Origin: Bombella apis
GTDB lineage: Bacteria; Pseudomonadota; Alphaproteobacteria; Acetobacterales; Acetobacteraceae
NCBI RefSeq assembly: GCF_018221685.1
Contig: NZ_JAGJTM010000005.1
Span: 255,501-319,500 of the forward strand
Length of the DNA: 64,000 bases
Reading direction: 5' to 3'
Positions 32,046-40,897 of this stretch are shown here, piece after piece (the stretch's first letter is position 1; each line of letters begins with the position of its first letter). The notes beneath the pieces were generated by a model. The model was not told the DNA's origin. It was given only the letters and a program-made list of their open reading frames with translations, and did not search any database. The position numbers and the translations under genes are program-made.

Positions 32046-32918
32046 TCAGTCCTGATGAACCGGCTGTCTGGCGGCTTTCTCCACAGTGCGACGGCTTTCC
32101 GCCTCGCCTGCCATGGCTGTCACACCCAGACCCGCCGATACGGGCATGCTGGCCTCACGGATGGCCTGCTGGACAGGGTTGCACTCATCCTCGGCACGGG
32201 CACCCAGCGGCAGGAAGGCTTCCTCATTCAGCCGATACCCCATGCCCCAGCTCGTGATGAAGGGCTTCTGGATACCTCTTGCCCGCAGCTTCTGACGGAT
32301 GCGGCAGACCATGACATCGATGGTCTTGCTGATGGGCTTCTCCCGCCCGGCATACAGGGTGGACAGGATGGCGGCCTTGTTCAGCAGGCTACCCCGACGA
32401 CGCACCATGAGGGACATGATGTCATATTCACCCTGTGTCAGCGGCAGGAGGTCATCATCCACCAGCACCTCACGGGTGTCTTCCTTCACCGTCAGACGGC
32501 CGACCGTGATGATCTGGCTGGTCACGCCATGATCCATGACACGCCGGACAATCGCCTTCAGCCGGGCCAGCAGTTCTACCGGCCCTACCGTGATGGGCAC
32601 GCAGTCATCAGCACCAGCGGCAAGGGCCTCGGCCACGTTGTGGGCTGTCAGATTCCGGGCAATGACCAGAATCGGCAGGCTGAAGCGGTTGTTGCGAATC
32701 GTTCTGATCAGAAGCGGATCCGGGTTGGTCTGCTGGATGACGGCCACATCGGACTGATCATTGCGCAGGGCGCTCAGCACGCCTTCCCTGCCAGAAATGC
32801 GCAGAAAGATTCCTCCTTCAGAAACCGCTTCAGAAAGAGTGGAGCAAGGCCGTCCGTCCATATTCTTTGGACTATCACCAACGCAGATCAACCTCATGGA
32901 AGTTTTCCTTTTCTTCAT
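32046..32918 (-). CDS. OmpR/PhoB-type regulator with degenerate receiver (CtrA/FtcR-like)
   Basis: A 290-residue regulator with an N-terminal receiver-like domain (about residues 8-125) and a winged-helix DNA-binding domain (LTQGEYDIMSLMVRRRGSLLN, TIDVMVCRIRQKL, SWGMGYRLNE). The receiver appears unable to take phosphate: the acidic pair is CVGDSP and the phosphoacceptor region reads SDVAVIQQTNPD, with Gln where Asp is expected. Such regulators control flagellar genes in related bacteria (FtcR/Rem type). Location at the head of the fliL-fliM operon supports this. It is a candidate reader of the TTAACCTTG motifs. Start 32918 follows GAGGAG; 32897 is an alternative. A 50-residue C-terminal extension has no clear domain. 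Confidence 0.78.
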   Translation of the reverse strand: MKKRKTSMRLICVGDSPKNMDGRPCSTLSEAVSEGGIFLRISGREGVLSALRNDQSDVAVIQQTNPDPLLIRTIRNNRFSLPILVIARNLTAHNVAEALAAGADDCVPITVGPVELLARLKAIVRRVMDHGVTSQIITVGRLTVKEDTREVLVDDDLLPLTQGEYDIMSLMVRRRGSLLNKAAILSTLYAGREKPISKTIDVMVCRIRQKLRARGIQKPFITSWGMGYRLNEEAFLPLGARAEDECNPVQQAIREASMPVSAGLGVTAMAGEAESRRTVEKAARQPVHQD

Positions 32919-33154
32919 CGTTTCGTACTCCTCATTATCAAGACATAATGCTAACGCGACATTAAAATATCCTTCCATCTTTTAAATGCAATCAAAATAT
33001 TCCTTTAAATTCGTTAAAATGCCGCCACAAAGCCCATGAGATTATGGCAATTCCATGGCCTTTTACAAAGCACTAAAGGCCATTTTCTCCCCTTGACACC
33101 AGCGGTTCCGATTAATGAACTGGACATCTTCACAACCCTCATGAAAGTCCCCCA

Positions 33155-33742
33155 ATGACCCACATCCACCTCATCAACGGGGCGAAACCTTTTGCCCACT
33201 CTGCCGGAAAACTGAACCAGACCCTCCAGAATCTTGCCGCAACCTGCCTTCAGGAACACGGTTTGTCCGTCAGCCAGACCGTCATTGATGAAGGCTATGA
33301 TGTCGAAAGCGAGATCCGGGCGATCCAGAAAGCGGACATCGTCATCTACCAGTTTCCGGGATGGTGGATGGGCACGCCGTGGCCTCTGAAAAAATATATG
33401 GATGAGGTTTTCACACAGGCACATGGCCTTTTTTACAGCAACGATGGCCGCAGCCGGCACGATCCCTCAAAGCGTTATGGCTCTGGCGGCCTGCTACAGG
33501 GCAAACGCTTCATGGTATCCACCACGTGGAATGCCCCACTTGAAGCCTTCGAAGACAGGGACCAGTTCTTCGGCGGCGGTGGCATTGATGCCGTGCTTTT
33601 CCCGTTCTATCGGGCCCATGCCTTTCTCGGCATGGACCGCCTGCCCACCTTTCTGGCAACGGATGTCATGAAGAACCCGGATGTCCCAGCCATGGAGGCT
33701 GCCTACCGGCGGCATATCGAGCAGGTCATCATCATGGCCTGA
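33155..33742 (+). CDS. mdaB: NAD(P)H quinone reductase, MdaB-like
   Basis: A 195-residue flavodoxin-fold oxidoreductase. The N-terminal INGAKPFAHSAGKLNQTL, the YQFPGWWMGTPWPLKKYMDEVF block and MVSTTWNAPLEAF are typical of MdaB, which reduces quinones by two electrons using FAD and NADPH to limit oxidative stress. An AraC-type regulator gene lies 46 bases downstream on the same strand. A TTGACA at 33093-33098 may mark its promoter. Confidence 0.9.
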   Translation: MTHIHLINGAKPFAHSAGKLNQTLQNLAATCLQEHGLSVSQTVIDEGYDVESEIRAIQKADIVIYQFPGWWMGTPWPLKKYMDEVFTQAHGLFYSNDGRSRHDPSKRYGSGGLLQGKRFMVSTTWNAPLEAFEDRDQFFGGGGIDAVLFPFYRAHAFLGMDRLPTFLATDVMKNPDVPAMEAAYRRHIEQVIIMA

Positions 33743-33788
33743 CCGGCTCCACGGATCAGGAACAACCGGCACAGAGAAAGACTGCACC

Positions 33789-34745
33789 ATGCCACAGGAC
33801 CGACTCGCCGCCCTCCAGGCGGCTGTCAGCCGCCACTGCCCGGAAAAAGTCACCCATACGGCTTTCGACTTCCTGACCCTCTATCGCACCGGGACCGTGA
33901 CCGATCCCGTTCTGGTCGTTTACGAACCCCGCATCTACATCGTCGTGCAGGGGCAGAAAATCCTTCACCTCCATGACCAGCCCCTGCCCTATGGCGAGGG
34001 CGAATATCTGATCTCCACACTGGACCTGCCCGTTTCCGGCCAGATCACCAGGGCCTCGGCGGAAAGACCCTATCTGGCCCTGTGCATCAGCTTCTCCTCC
34101 ACGGAGATGGAGCAGCTCCTCCGGGAGAGCCAGTCCACCCTCAGCCGTCAGACCCGGAAACTGGCCCTCCGAAAGGAGAACAGCTCTCCCATATCCGCCA
34201 TGGGAGTGAGCCGGATTACCGACGACCTGCTGGATGCCCTGCTGCGCCTGGTAGGGCTGCTCGCCCGGAATAGCGACCAGAAATTTCTGGCGCGGCTCTA
34301 CAAGAAGGAGCTCCTCTATCTCTTTCTTCATGGCCAACAAGGCCATGTCCTTCAGGAAACGGCGCACCTCCAGAGTGACCTCTCCCGCATCAACAGGGCC
34401 ATCATCCATCTGCGCCACCATTTTCAGGAACGGTTCGAGATCGGCACGCTGGTGAAGATCGCCGGGATGGGCCAGTCCAGCTTCTACAAACGCTTCGGAG
34501 AGCTGACAGGCATGACGCCCGTCCAGTACCGCACGAAGCTGCGCCTGCAGGAAGCACGCCGCCTCATGGTGCATGAAGAGATGAGCGCTGCCAGCGCAGG
34601 CTTTCAGGTAGGATATGACAGTCCCTCCCAGTTCAGCCGTGAGTACAGGAAAACCTTCGCCCGCCCGCCCCAGGCCGACCTCCAGCACATCCGCCGCATG
34701 GGCGTGGATGCCTATACGGCCCAGCATGAAGATGTGTGGTTCTGA
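33789..34745 (+). CDS. AraC-family transcriptional regulator
   Basis: A 318-residue regulator. The N-terminal AraC_N-type domain (about residues 15-170) has YEPRIYIVVQGQKILHL and YLISTLDLPVSGQ. The C-terminal two helix-turn-helix units hold MGQSSFYKRFGELTGMTPVQY, RLQEARRLM and GFQVGYDSPSQFSREYRKTF. It lies between a quinone reductase and an alcohol dehydrogenase and probably controls one or both in response to an aldehyde, alcohol or quinone; the ligand is unknown. The ATG at 33789 is used because upstream in-frame sequence overlaps mdaB. Confidence 0.88.
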   Translation: MPQDRLAALQAAVSRHCPEKVTHTAFDFLTLYRTGTVTDPVLVVYEPRIYIVVQGQKILHLHDQPLPYGEGEYLISTLDLPVSGQITRASAERPYLALCISFSSTEMEQLLRESQSTLSRQTRKLALRKENSSPISAMGVSRITDDLLDALLRLVGLLARNSDQKFLARLYKKELLYLFLHGQQGHVLQETAHLQSDLSRINRAIIHLRHHFQERFEIGTLVKIAGMGQSSFYKRFGELTGMTPVQYRTKLRLQEARRLMVHEEMSAASAGFQVGYDSPSQFSREYRKTFARPPQADLQHIRRMGVDAYTAQHEDVWF

Positions 34746-34847
34746 AGCAGACCTGCCATCCCTCCTGAAAGATTGAACAGAAGGTTAACGTTCCATAGGC
34801 TCGCAGCTGGCCCGTTCAATCGCCGCTCTTCAGGGAAGGATGATCCC

Positions 34848-35915
34848 ATGCGCACCATTGGCTTTGCCTGCACCTCTGCCGAGGCCCCTCTCGCCCCCCT
34901 CCATTTTGACCGCCGCAATCCCCGCCCCAATGACGTGGTGATGGAGGTCCTCTATTGCGGGGTCTGTCACTCCGACCTGCACTGGGTGCGCAATGACTGG
35001 GGCCATACGCCCTATCCGGCCATTCCCGGCCACGAGATCATCGGCCGCGTGCTGGAGGTCGGCCCGGAGGTGACCCGCCACAAGGCCGGGGACATCGTTG
35101 CCGTCGGCTGCATGGTGGACAGCTGCATGACATGTGACCAGTGCCGCAAAGGTGAGGAACAGTATTGCCGGGAGGGCAGGAAATATCCCATCGGCATGAA
35201 TGGGGTCTATGGTGGCATTGATGCCGTGGACGGAACTCCCAACATGGGCGGCTATTCCAAGCACCTCGTCGCCCGGCAGGAATTCGTCCTGAAAGTGCCA
35301 GCAGGGCTGGATGCCTCCAGGGCGGCACCGCTGCTCTGTGCTGGCATCACCACATGGTCTCCCCTGCGGACATGGCGTGCCGGTCCCGGATCACGGGTTG
35401 CCGTCATCGGCCTTGGCGGGCTGGGCCAGATGGCCGTGAAGCTGGCATCCGCCCTGGGAGCGGAAGTCACTGTCCTTTCACGCAGCGGGAAGAAAAAACA
35501 GGAAGCCCTCGCCCTGGGGGCAGACAGCTTCCTCGCCTCTGGCGATGAAAAGGCCATGCAGGAAGCGGCCAGCCGTTTTGACCTCATCATCGACACCATA
35601 CCGGTGGAGCATGACATCAACCCCTACCTGTCCCTGCTGGATGTGGACGGCACGATCTCCCTTGTCGGGCAGGTCGGCCCCATACCGGCACTCTCAACCC
35701 TGCCGCTGGTCTATGGCCGCCGCAACATCACCAGCTCGCTCGCCGGAGGCATCCGTGAAACGCAGGAGCTTCTGGACTTCTGTGCCCGCAAAAACATCCT
35801 GCCCGATACGAAGACCATCGCCATGCAGGACATCAACGAGGCCTTCCGCCAGCTGGAACAGGGCGACACGCACTACCGCTTCGTGATCGACATGACCACA
35901 CTGAAGACCGACTGA
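34848..35915 (+). CDS. Zinc-dependent alcohol/aldehyde dehydrogenase (YahK/cinnamyl type)
   Basis: A 355-residue medium-chain dehydrogenase. The catalytic zinc site is CGVCHSDLHW with GHEIIGRV; the structural zinc site is CMTCDQCRKGEEQYC. The NAD(P)-binding motif is VIGLGGLGQMAVKLA. The pattern matches YahK and cinnamyl-alcohol-type aldehyde reductases, which usually use NADPH. Start 34848 has GGGAAGGA upstream. AAGGTTAACG, close to the flagellar TTAACCTT motif, lies 60 bases before it. It forms a likely detoxification group with mdaB and the AraC gene. Confidence 0.88.
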   Translation: MRTIGFACTSAEAPLAPLHFDRRNPRPNDVVMEVLYCGVCHSDLHWVRNDWGHTPYPAIPGHEIIGRVLEVGPEVTRHKAGDIVAVGCMVDSCMTCDQCRKGEEQYCREGRKYPIGMNGVYGGIDAVDGTPNMGGYSKHLVARQEFVLKVPAGLDASRAAPLLCAGITTWSPLRTWRAGPGSRVAVIGLGGLGQMAVKLASALGAEVTVLSRSGKKKQEALALGADSFLASGDEKAMQEAASRFDLIIDTIPVEHDINPYLSLLDVDGTISLVGQVGPIPALSTLPLVYGRRNITSSLAGGIRETQELLDFCARKNILPDTKTIAMQDINEAFRQLEQGDTHYRFVIDMTTLKTD

Positions 35916-35923
35916 CCGACCAC

Positions 35924-35950
35924 CCCCGCCGGGACCGAACCCCGGCGGGG
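35924..35950. terminator. Hairpin between converging adh and uvrA2
   Basis: CCCCGCCGGG (35924-35933) pairs perfectly with CCCGGCGGGG (35941-35950) with a 7-base loop. No T-run on either side, but it lies in the 43-base gap between two converging genes. Confidence 0.55.
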
Positions 35951-35958
35951 CCACCCCG

Positions 35959-38448
35959 TCACGCTCCGGCCAGCACCTCCCGCAAATATGGCCCTGTCCG
36001 GCTTTCAGGGGTCCTGACCACCTCCTCCGGCGGGCCGGAGGCAATGATCCTGCCGCCCTTTTCCCCGCTGCCGGGGCCAATATCGATCACCCAGTCACTC
36101 GCCGCCGCCACACGCATGTTATGTTCGGTCACAACCACGCTGTGCCCCTGCTCCACCAATGTCTGGAGCTGGCCCAGCAGCCTGTCCGTATCAGAAGGAT
36201 GCAGGCCGGTCGTGGGTTCATCCAGAACATACAGCATGGGGGCGGGCCGCCGCTTCTGCAGTTCCGTTGCCAGCTTGAGCCGCTGCGCCTCACCGCCGGA
36301 CAGTTCCGGTGCAGGCTGGCCAAGACGGAGATAGCCAAGGCCGGACTGCTCCAGCGTTTCCAGCCCGCGGGCCAGTGCCCCTTCTCCAGCAAAGAAGGTA
36401 CAGGCCTCCTCCACGGTCATGGCCAGCACGTCGGCAATGTTCTTCTCCCGCAGCGTGATGGCCAGCACCTCATCCCTGTAGCGTGCCCCGTGACAGACCG
36501 GACAGGGAGCCTCCACACCAGGCATGAAGAGCAGACCGACCGAGACCGTCCCCAGCCCCTCGCAATGCGGGCACCGTCCCTTGGCCACATTGAAGCTGAA
36601 ACAGCTTTCATCCAGCTTCGCCCTGCGGGCGGCTTCCGTTGCGGCGAAGAGCCTGCGTATCTGGTCAAAAATGCCCGTATAGGTCGCCAGATTGGAGCGT
36701 GACGTCCGCCCGATGGGCTTCTGCGTGATGATGGCCAGACGCCGGACATGCTCCAGCCCTGCCACGATACGCCCTTCTGGCTGGGCCTCCACGGCCTCGT
36801 CCGCCAGTGGCGTGGTGTCGTCACCATCCTGCGGTTCATCCGCTTCCTCGACCTTCTGGCCCAGCGCACGCCCCAGAAGGCTTACCAGAGCCTGACTGAC
36901 CAGACTGGACTTGCCGGAACCGGAAACACCCGTCACGCTCACCAGAACACCCAGTGGCAGCTTCAGGGACAGGTCCTTCATGTTCCGCCATGTGATGCCC
37001 TCAAGCTGGAGCCACCGCTCCACCTGTCGGCCGGGACCACGCTCCAGAGGCGGCGGGGCAAAGAGATAAGGCCTTGTGCGGGAGGCCTCCACCTGCCGCA
37101 GGCCATCCGGCGGACCACTGTAAAGAACCTGCCCGCCATGGCTGCCCGCACCGGGACCAATATCCACCAGCCAGTCCGCCCGCCGCATGACGACAGGATC
37201 ATGCTCCACGACCAGCAGGGAGTTTCCGGCCCGGGGCAGACGGGCCAGCACGTTCAGCAGGGCCTCGATATCCGCCGGATGCAGTCCGGCGGCAGGTTCA
37301 TCCAGCACGTAGGCCACGCCGAACAGGGCGGAATGGACCTGCGTCCCCAGCCGCAGACGCTGATATTCGCCGGGGGAAAGACTGTCCACGGTCCGGTCCG
37401 TCTGAAGATAGCCCAGCCCCAGCTCCAGCAGGATCTCCAGCCGCCGGAGCAGGGCCGTCCCGATTTCCTCAATCACACGCCCCTGCGCATCATCCCGCCG
37501 CTCCCCTGCCAGCTGGTCTTTCAGCACGGCATGAAGCCGTTCCAGCGGCAGGTGGAACAGGGCCGCAATATCCTGCCCCGCAAACGTCACAGCCAGGGCT
37601 TCAGGCTTCAGACGGGCACCGTGACAGACCGGGCAGCGTGTCGCCTGCATGAAGGTCGCCGCACGGGCACGCATCTTCGCACTCTTTGAGCCGTGGAAAC
37701 TCTGCATCACATGGCGGCGTGCGCTGGCAAAGGTGCCCTGATAGGTCGCCGGCTCCCCCCGCTTCATGGCCGCCTGACTCTCGGCGTAGTTCAGGCCCCG
37801 GTAGATCGGTTCTGTCGGGGTTTCATCCGTGTACAGAATCCAGTCCCGTGTTTCCCTGGGCAGGTCCTGCCACGGCGTGTCCAGATCGACCCCACGCATC
37901 ATGAGGATGTCCCGCAGGTTCTGCCCCTGCCACGCACCGGGCCATGCGGCCACGGCCTTTTCCCGCAGGGTCAGCGTCGGGTCGGGCACCATCTTTTCTT
38001 CCACGACGTCATAGAGCCATCCCGTGCCCTGACAGCGTGGACAGGCCCCCTGCGGCGTATTGGCGGAGAAATCGTCACTCTCCAGCATGGGCGCACCGGC
38101 TGGATACGTCCCTGCCCGGGAATAGAGCATACGCAGCAGATTGGAGAGGGTCGTCACGCTGCCCACGGATGACCGGCTGCTCGTGCCTGCCTGCTGCTGA
38201 AGGGCAATGACAGGCGGCAGCCCTTCGATGCTGCGGATTTTCGGTGGAGGCAGCTGATGGAACAGCCGCCGTGCATAGGGAGCGACCGTCTCCAGATACC
38301 GCCGCTGCGCCTCGGCATAGAGCGTCCCGAACGCCAGAGACGACTTGCCCGACCCGGACACGCCGGTGAACACCACCAGACAGCCCCGTGGAACCTCCAG
38401 CGAGACATCCTTCAGGTTATGCTCCTGTGCGCCTTCCACACGAATCAT
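35959..38448 (-). CDS. UvrA2-type excinuclease ABC ATPase
   Basis: An 829-residue UvrA paralogue. It has two ABC modules, each with Walker A (FTGVSGSGKSSLAFG near the N-terminus; VTGVSGSGKSSLVSQ midway) and Walker B (YVLDEPAAGLHP; YVLDEPTTGLHP), and zinc-knuckle pairs such as CPRCQGTG, CPVCHGAR, CPHCEGLG and CPVCHGAR. It is about 110 residues shorter than UvrA, consistent with loss of the UvrB-binding domain, as in UvrA2 proteins tied to resistance to DNA-binding drugs or damage tolerance. It likely binds damaged or drug-bound DNA. The true nucleotide-excision uvrA must be elsewhere. Confidence 0.88.
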   Translation of the reverse strand: MIRVEGAQEHNLKDVSLEVPRGCLVVFTGVSGSGKSSLAFGTLYAEAQRRYLETVAPYARRLFHQLPPPKIRSIEGLPPVIALQQQAGTSSRSSVGSVTTLSNLLRMLYSRAGTYPAGAPMLESDDFSANTPQGACPRCQGTGWLYDVVEEKMVPDPTLTLREKAVAAWPGAWQGQNLRDILMMRGVDLDTPWQDLPRETRDWILYTDETPTEPIYRGLNYAESQAAMKRGEPATYQGTFASARRHVMQSFHGSKSAKMRARAATFMQATRCPVCHGARLKPEALAVTFAGQDIAALFHLPLERLHAVLKDQLAGERRDDAQGRVIEEIGTALLRRLEILLELGLGYLQTDRTVDSLSPGEYQRLRLGTQVHSALFGVAYVLDEPAAGLHPADIEALLNVLARLPRAGNSLLVVEHDPVVMRRADWLVDIGPGAGSHGGQVLYSGPPDGLRQVEASRTRPYLFAPPPLERGPGRQVERWLQLEGITWRNMKDLSLKLPLGVLVSVTGVSGSGKSSLVSQALVSLLGRALGQKVEEADEPQDGDDTTPLADEAVEAQPEGRIVAGLEHVRRLAIITQKPIGRTSRSNLATYTGIFDQIRRLFAATEAARRAKLDESCFSFNVAKGRCPHCEGLGTVSVGLLFMPGVEAPCPVCHGARYRDEVLAITLREKNIADVLAMTVEEACTFFAGEGALARGLETLEQSGLGYLRLGQPAPELSGGEAQRLKLATELQKRRPAPMLYVLDEPTTGLHPSDTDRLLGQLQTLVEQGHSVVVTEHNMRVAAASDWVIDIGPGSGEKGGRIIASGPPEEVVRTPESRTGPYLREVLAGA

Positions 38449-38780
38449 GCCGTGCTGCTCCGCCTCATGACTTTCTGAGAAACTGATAGTGACAATATAA
38501 TACCTCCGTTTAATTAACGATGCTAAAGGGGGATCAGTTTCTTCCGTTACGTTAGAAAATCTAGCTGTTAGCCATCATCTATGACACGTCTCATGATATA
38601 AAAAAGCTGATCGATAAAATCGAACGAAGAAATAAATTATATAGATAAAATATTACCTCAACCACCCTATCGGACCAAACAACAAACGCAATAAGCTGTC
38701 ACGATCCTCAGATGGAAATTGATGCGACCGTGCCATCTACCTCTATATGGCAATATGCACCGTCGCAAGGAGAAGAGACG
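38449..38780. other. AT-rich control region, left edge of the islet
   Basis: A 332-base gap with no convincing gene. Composition changes from GC-rich to AT-rich at about 38,480-38,500. It contains the start region of uvrA2 (minus) and, toward the right, the ribosome site AAGGAGAAGAG just before the HD gene. No copy of the tRNA-Tyr 3' end and no integrase remnant is seen. Confidence 0.5.
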
Positions 38781-39821
38781 ATGAGAAAAAGCATCAGAAT
38801 AAATGAAAAATTCCATTCACTCGAAAAATATGACTATAATAAACCTTTAAATGAGGGACATTACAAATCAGATCAATGTATAAATGAATTTTTATACAAA
38901 ATAATAGGAACATCTACTTTCAATAGACTAAATGATATCCGCTTCCTAGGAGGAATAGACTTATTTTATAGGAAAAACCAAAAAAACTCACTCAACAAAA
39001 ACAAATGTACACGCTTCCAACACAGCTTAGGTGTTGCTCGATTAGCCATGTTCTACGCCTACAAAAAAGAATTAGATATAAAACAGCGTAAATTAATTGG
39101 AGCTGCCGCCCTTCTTCATGATATAGGGCATGCTCCTCTTTCTCATACATTGGAGAATTTTTTCAAACGCAATTTCAATATTAATCACCATGAAGCCGGA
39201 ATTAAGATTATTCAAGGCGAATCGCCTTACAAAAGAGAAATTACTGATATATTAATATCAGAAAAAATTGACCCAGACGAAATAATAAAAATTATTTCTG
39301 GGAAAGATGATCGTTTTGACAATTTTTTTAGTGGACCTATCAATTTTGACACAATTGAAGGAATTTTAAGATCTCATCTATATCTTGAAGAAAATAAGAG
39401 AGCTCCTCATCCAGAAGAAATCATACTCGCAGCGATATATCGTCAAAACTCAGAGAGTGAAAAGACAGTTGACACTTTCTGGAAATGCAAGGAAGAAGTA
39501 TATAACACACTAATAAGATCTGAGGAGGGGATAATATCAGATTATATCTGTGAATTATTTTCATCAAATATACTAGAAAAAAATGATTATTTTTTAACTG
39601 ATGATAAGTTATTTGAAAAAGTTCCCCAGCTAAGAAATTTGGTCTGGAATGGAAAAAAATGCCCCTCTTTTCCTTGTGAAGAGGTCACGTATATTGCACG
39701 ATCCTTCTTCATTAACAGAGAATTTTCTTTCAAAACTGACGATGATAAATTACGATATGCTCAGAGGAAAGAAAGAAAAACCCTTTCTTTAGACTCTATA
39801 AAATGTCGCTCTTTATTCTGA
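38781..39821 (+). CDS. HD-domain phosphohydrolase (SAMHD1/YdhJ-like), islet gene 1
   Basis: A 346-residue protein with an HD metal site: FQHSLGVARLAMF (first His), AAALLHDIGHAPLSHTLE (His-Asp and following His) and a later Asp in FDTIEGILRSH. This arrangement is that of dNTP triphosphohydrolase-like HD proteins such as SAMHD1 and YdhJ, which cut nucleotides or nucleic-acid ends. No N-terminal signal and no second known domain. The start at 38781 has AAGGAG 8-9 bases upstream. Very AT-rich, unlike its neighbours, and followed 8 bases later by the nucleotidyltransferase gene, so the two are one operon. A defence or nucleotide-signal role is inferred. Confidence 0.8.
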   Translation: MRKSIRINEKFHSLEKYDYNKPLNEGHYKSDQCINEFLYKIIGTSTFNRLNDIRFLGGIDLFYRKNQKNSLNKNKCTRFQHSLGVARLAMFYAYKKELDIKQRKLIGAAALLHDIGHAPLSHTLENFFKRNFNINHHEAGIKIIQGESPYKREITDILISEKIDPDEIIKIISGKDDRFDNFFSGPINFDTIEGILRSHLYLEENKRAPHPEEIILAAIYRQNSESEKTVDTFWKCKEEVYNTLIRSEEGIISDYICELFSSNILEKNDYFLTDDKLFEKVPQLRNLVWNGKKCPSFPCEEVTYIARSFFINREFSFKTDDDKLRYAQRKERKTLSLDSIKCRSLF

Positions 39822-39829
39822 GGCCCGCA

Positions 39830-40897
39830 ATGATCATGAATCTAGAAACTGCAAAAAACGAATCCGAATCTACACTTGATAGGCTAAGAAGGGCTCTCGA
39901 AAAAATAATGCCAAACTTTGAAAACCAAGACCAAGGCCGCTTGATAGATAAGCTAAGAGAGGCTCTCAAAAAAATAATACCAAACTTTGAAAACCAAGAC
40001 CAAGGCCGCTTGATAGTAGTAACATGCGGGTCTTATGCTCGAAAGGAGGCTACATCTGGATCTGATCTTGATTTCTTCATTATCTTCTCCTCCCCTAAAT
40101 ATAAGAAGAAACGTTTACAAGAGACCATTTCTACTAAAATTGCAAAGGTTATTGAAGAAGAAGGTATAAAATTACCTTCAAATAACGGTGCTTTTGGTCA
40201 ATTCATTGAAAAGGAAGAATTATTAAAAAATATCGGCGGAGACAAAGATAACAACCAACACATCACCAGAAGGATTCTCTACCTTTTAGAAGGAAAATCT
40301 CTATATAATGAGGGAGACTTCCTTTCCCTAAGAAAGGAAATTATTAAAAAATATATAAAAGGGACAAAAAAGGAACACTTACCGCGCTACCTCCTAAACG
40401 ACATAATTCGATACTGGAGGACGGTGACGGTTGACTATGCTTTCAAGGCAGACCGTTATAAAGAAGGAGGATGGGCAATTAGAAATATAAAACTCATTTA
40501 TTCCCGAAAAATACTCTATGCAAGTGGGATCTTTAGTGTAGCCTATACAATAGGTCTTCCAGAAGATGAAAAGATCTCAAAACTTGCAGACCTCCTTTGT
40601 AAGACTCCATTGGAACGAATCGAATATGTTTGCGATGCACATGCAAAGGAATATAATAAATATAAAGTCAAAGAATACCTTATTGAGATTAAAAGGCAGT
40701 ATAAGACTTTCTTAGAAAAAATAGATGACAAAAGCATCCGCGAATGTCTTGAGAAACTTCCACAAGAAAAGCGCGACGATGAAACAACATTCACAGAATT
40801 TAAAAAGGAAGGTACTACTTTTGGAAAGTCCCTGTATGAACTTTTCCTGAGTACTTTCCCGGAAGATCATGAAATTCGAGAAGCCGTGATATTTTGA
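39830..40897 (+). CDS. Nucleotidyltransferase-domain protein, islet gene 2
   Basis: A 355-residue protein with a Pol-beta-type nucleotidyltransferase core: VVTCGSYARKEATSGSDLDF gives the GS motif and the paired catalytic Asp residues about 70 residues in. A helical domain follows (RRILYLLEGKSLYNEGDF, LNDIIRYWRTVTVDYAF, NIKLIYSRKILYASG), seen in GlnD/DUF294-like enzymes that transfer nucleotides to proteins, RNA or small molecules. Residues 17-62 are an almost exact tandem duplication of 23 residues. ATG 39830 has TGAGG 6 bases upstream and follows the HD stop by 8 bases; 39803 is a longer option. AT-rich; ends before a hairpin terminator. Confidence 0.75.
   Translation: MIMNLETAKNESESTLDRLRRALEKIMPNFENQDQGRLIDKLREALKKIIPNFENQDQGRLIVVTCGSYARKEATSGSDLDFFIIFSSPKYKKKRLQETISTKIAKVIEEEGIKLPSNNGAFGQFIEKEELLKNIGGDKDNNQHITRRILYLLEGKSLYNEGDFLSLRKEIIKKYIKGTKKEHLPRYLLNDIIRYWRTVTVDYAFKADRYKEGGWAIRNIKLIYSRKILYASGIFSVAYTIGLPEDEKISKLADLLCKTPLERIEYVCDAHAKEYNKYKVKEYLIEIKRQYKTFLEKIDDKSIRECLEKLPQEKRDDETTFTEFKKEGTTFGKSLYELFLSTFPEDHEIREAVIF
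39878..40015 (+). repeat. 69-bp in-frame tandem duplication inside the nucleotidyltransferase
   Basis: Copy 1 spans 39878-39946 and copy 2 spans 39947-40015. They match at 64 of 69 bases, and the last 36 bases are identical. Each encodes a 23-residue unit ending PNFENQDQGRLI. It sits just before the catalytic core. The high identity says the duplication is recent. Confidence 0.95.

Noticed and set aside
39878-40015. CRISPR-like repeat
   Set aside because: Only two adjacent in-frame copies with no spacer between them; it is a coding duplication.
39830-40897. CBASS-type cyclic nucleotide synthase
   Set aside because: The GS...DLD spacing is compatible, but the C-terminal helices look GlnD/DUF294-like and the partner is an HD protein rather than a known CBASS effector. 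Not excluded, only not supported.
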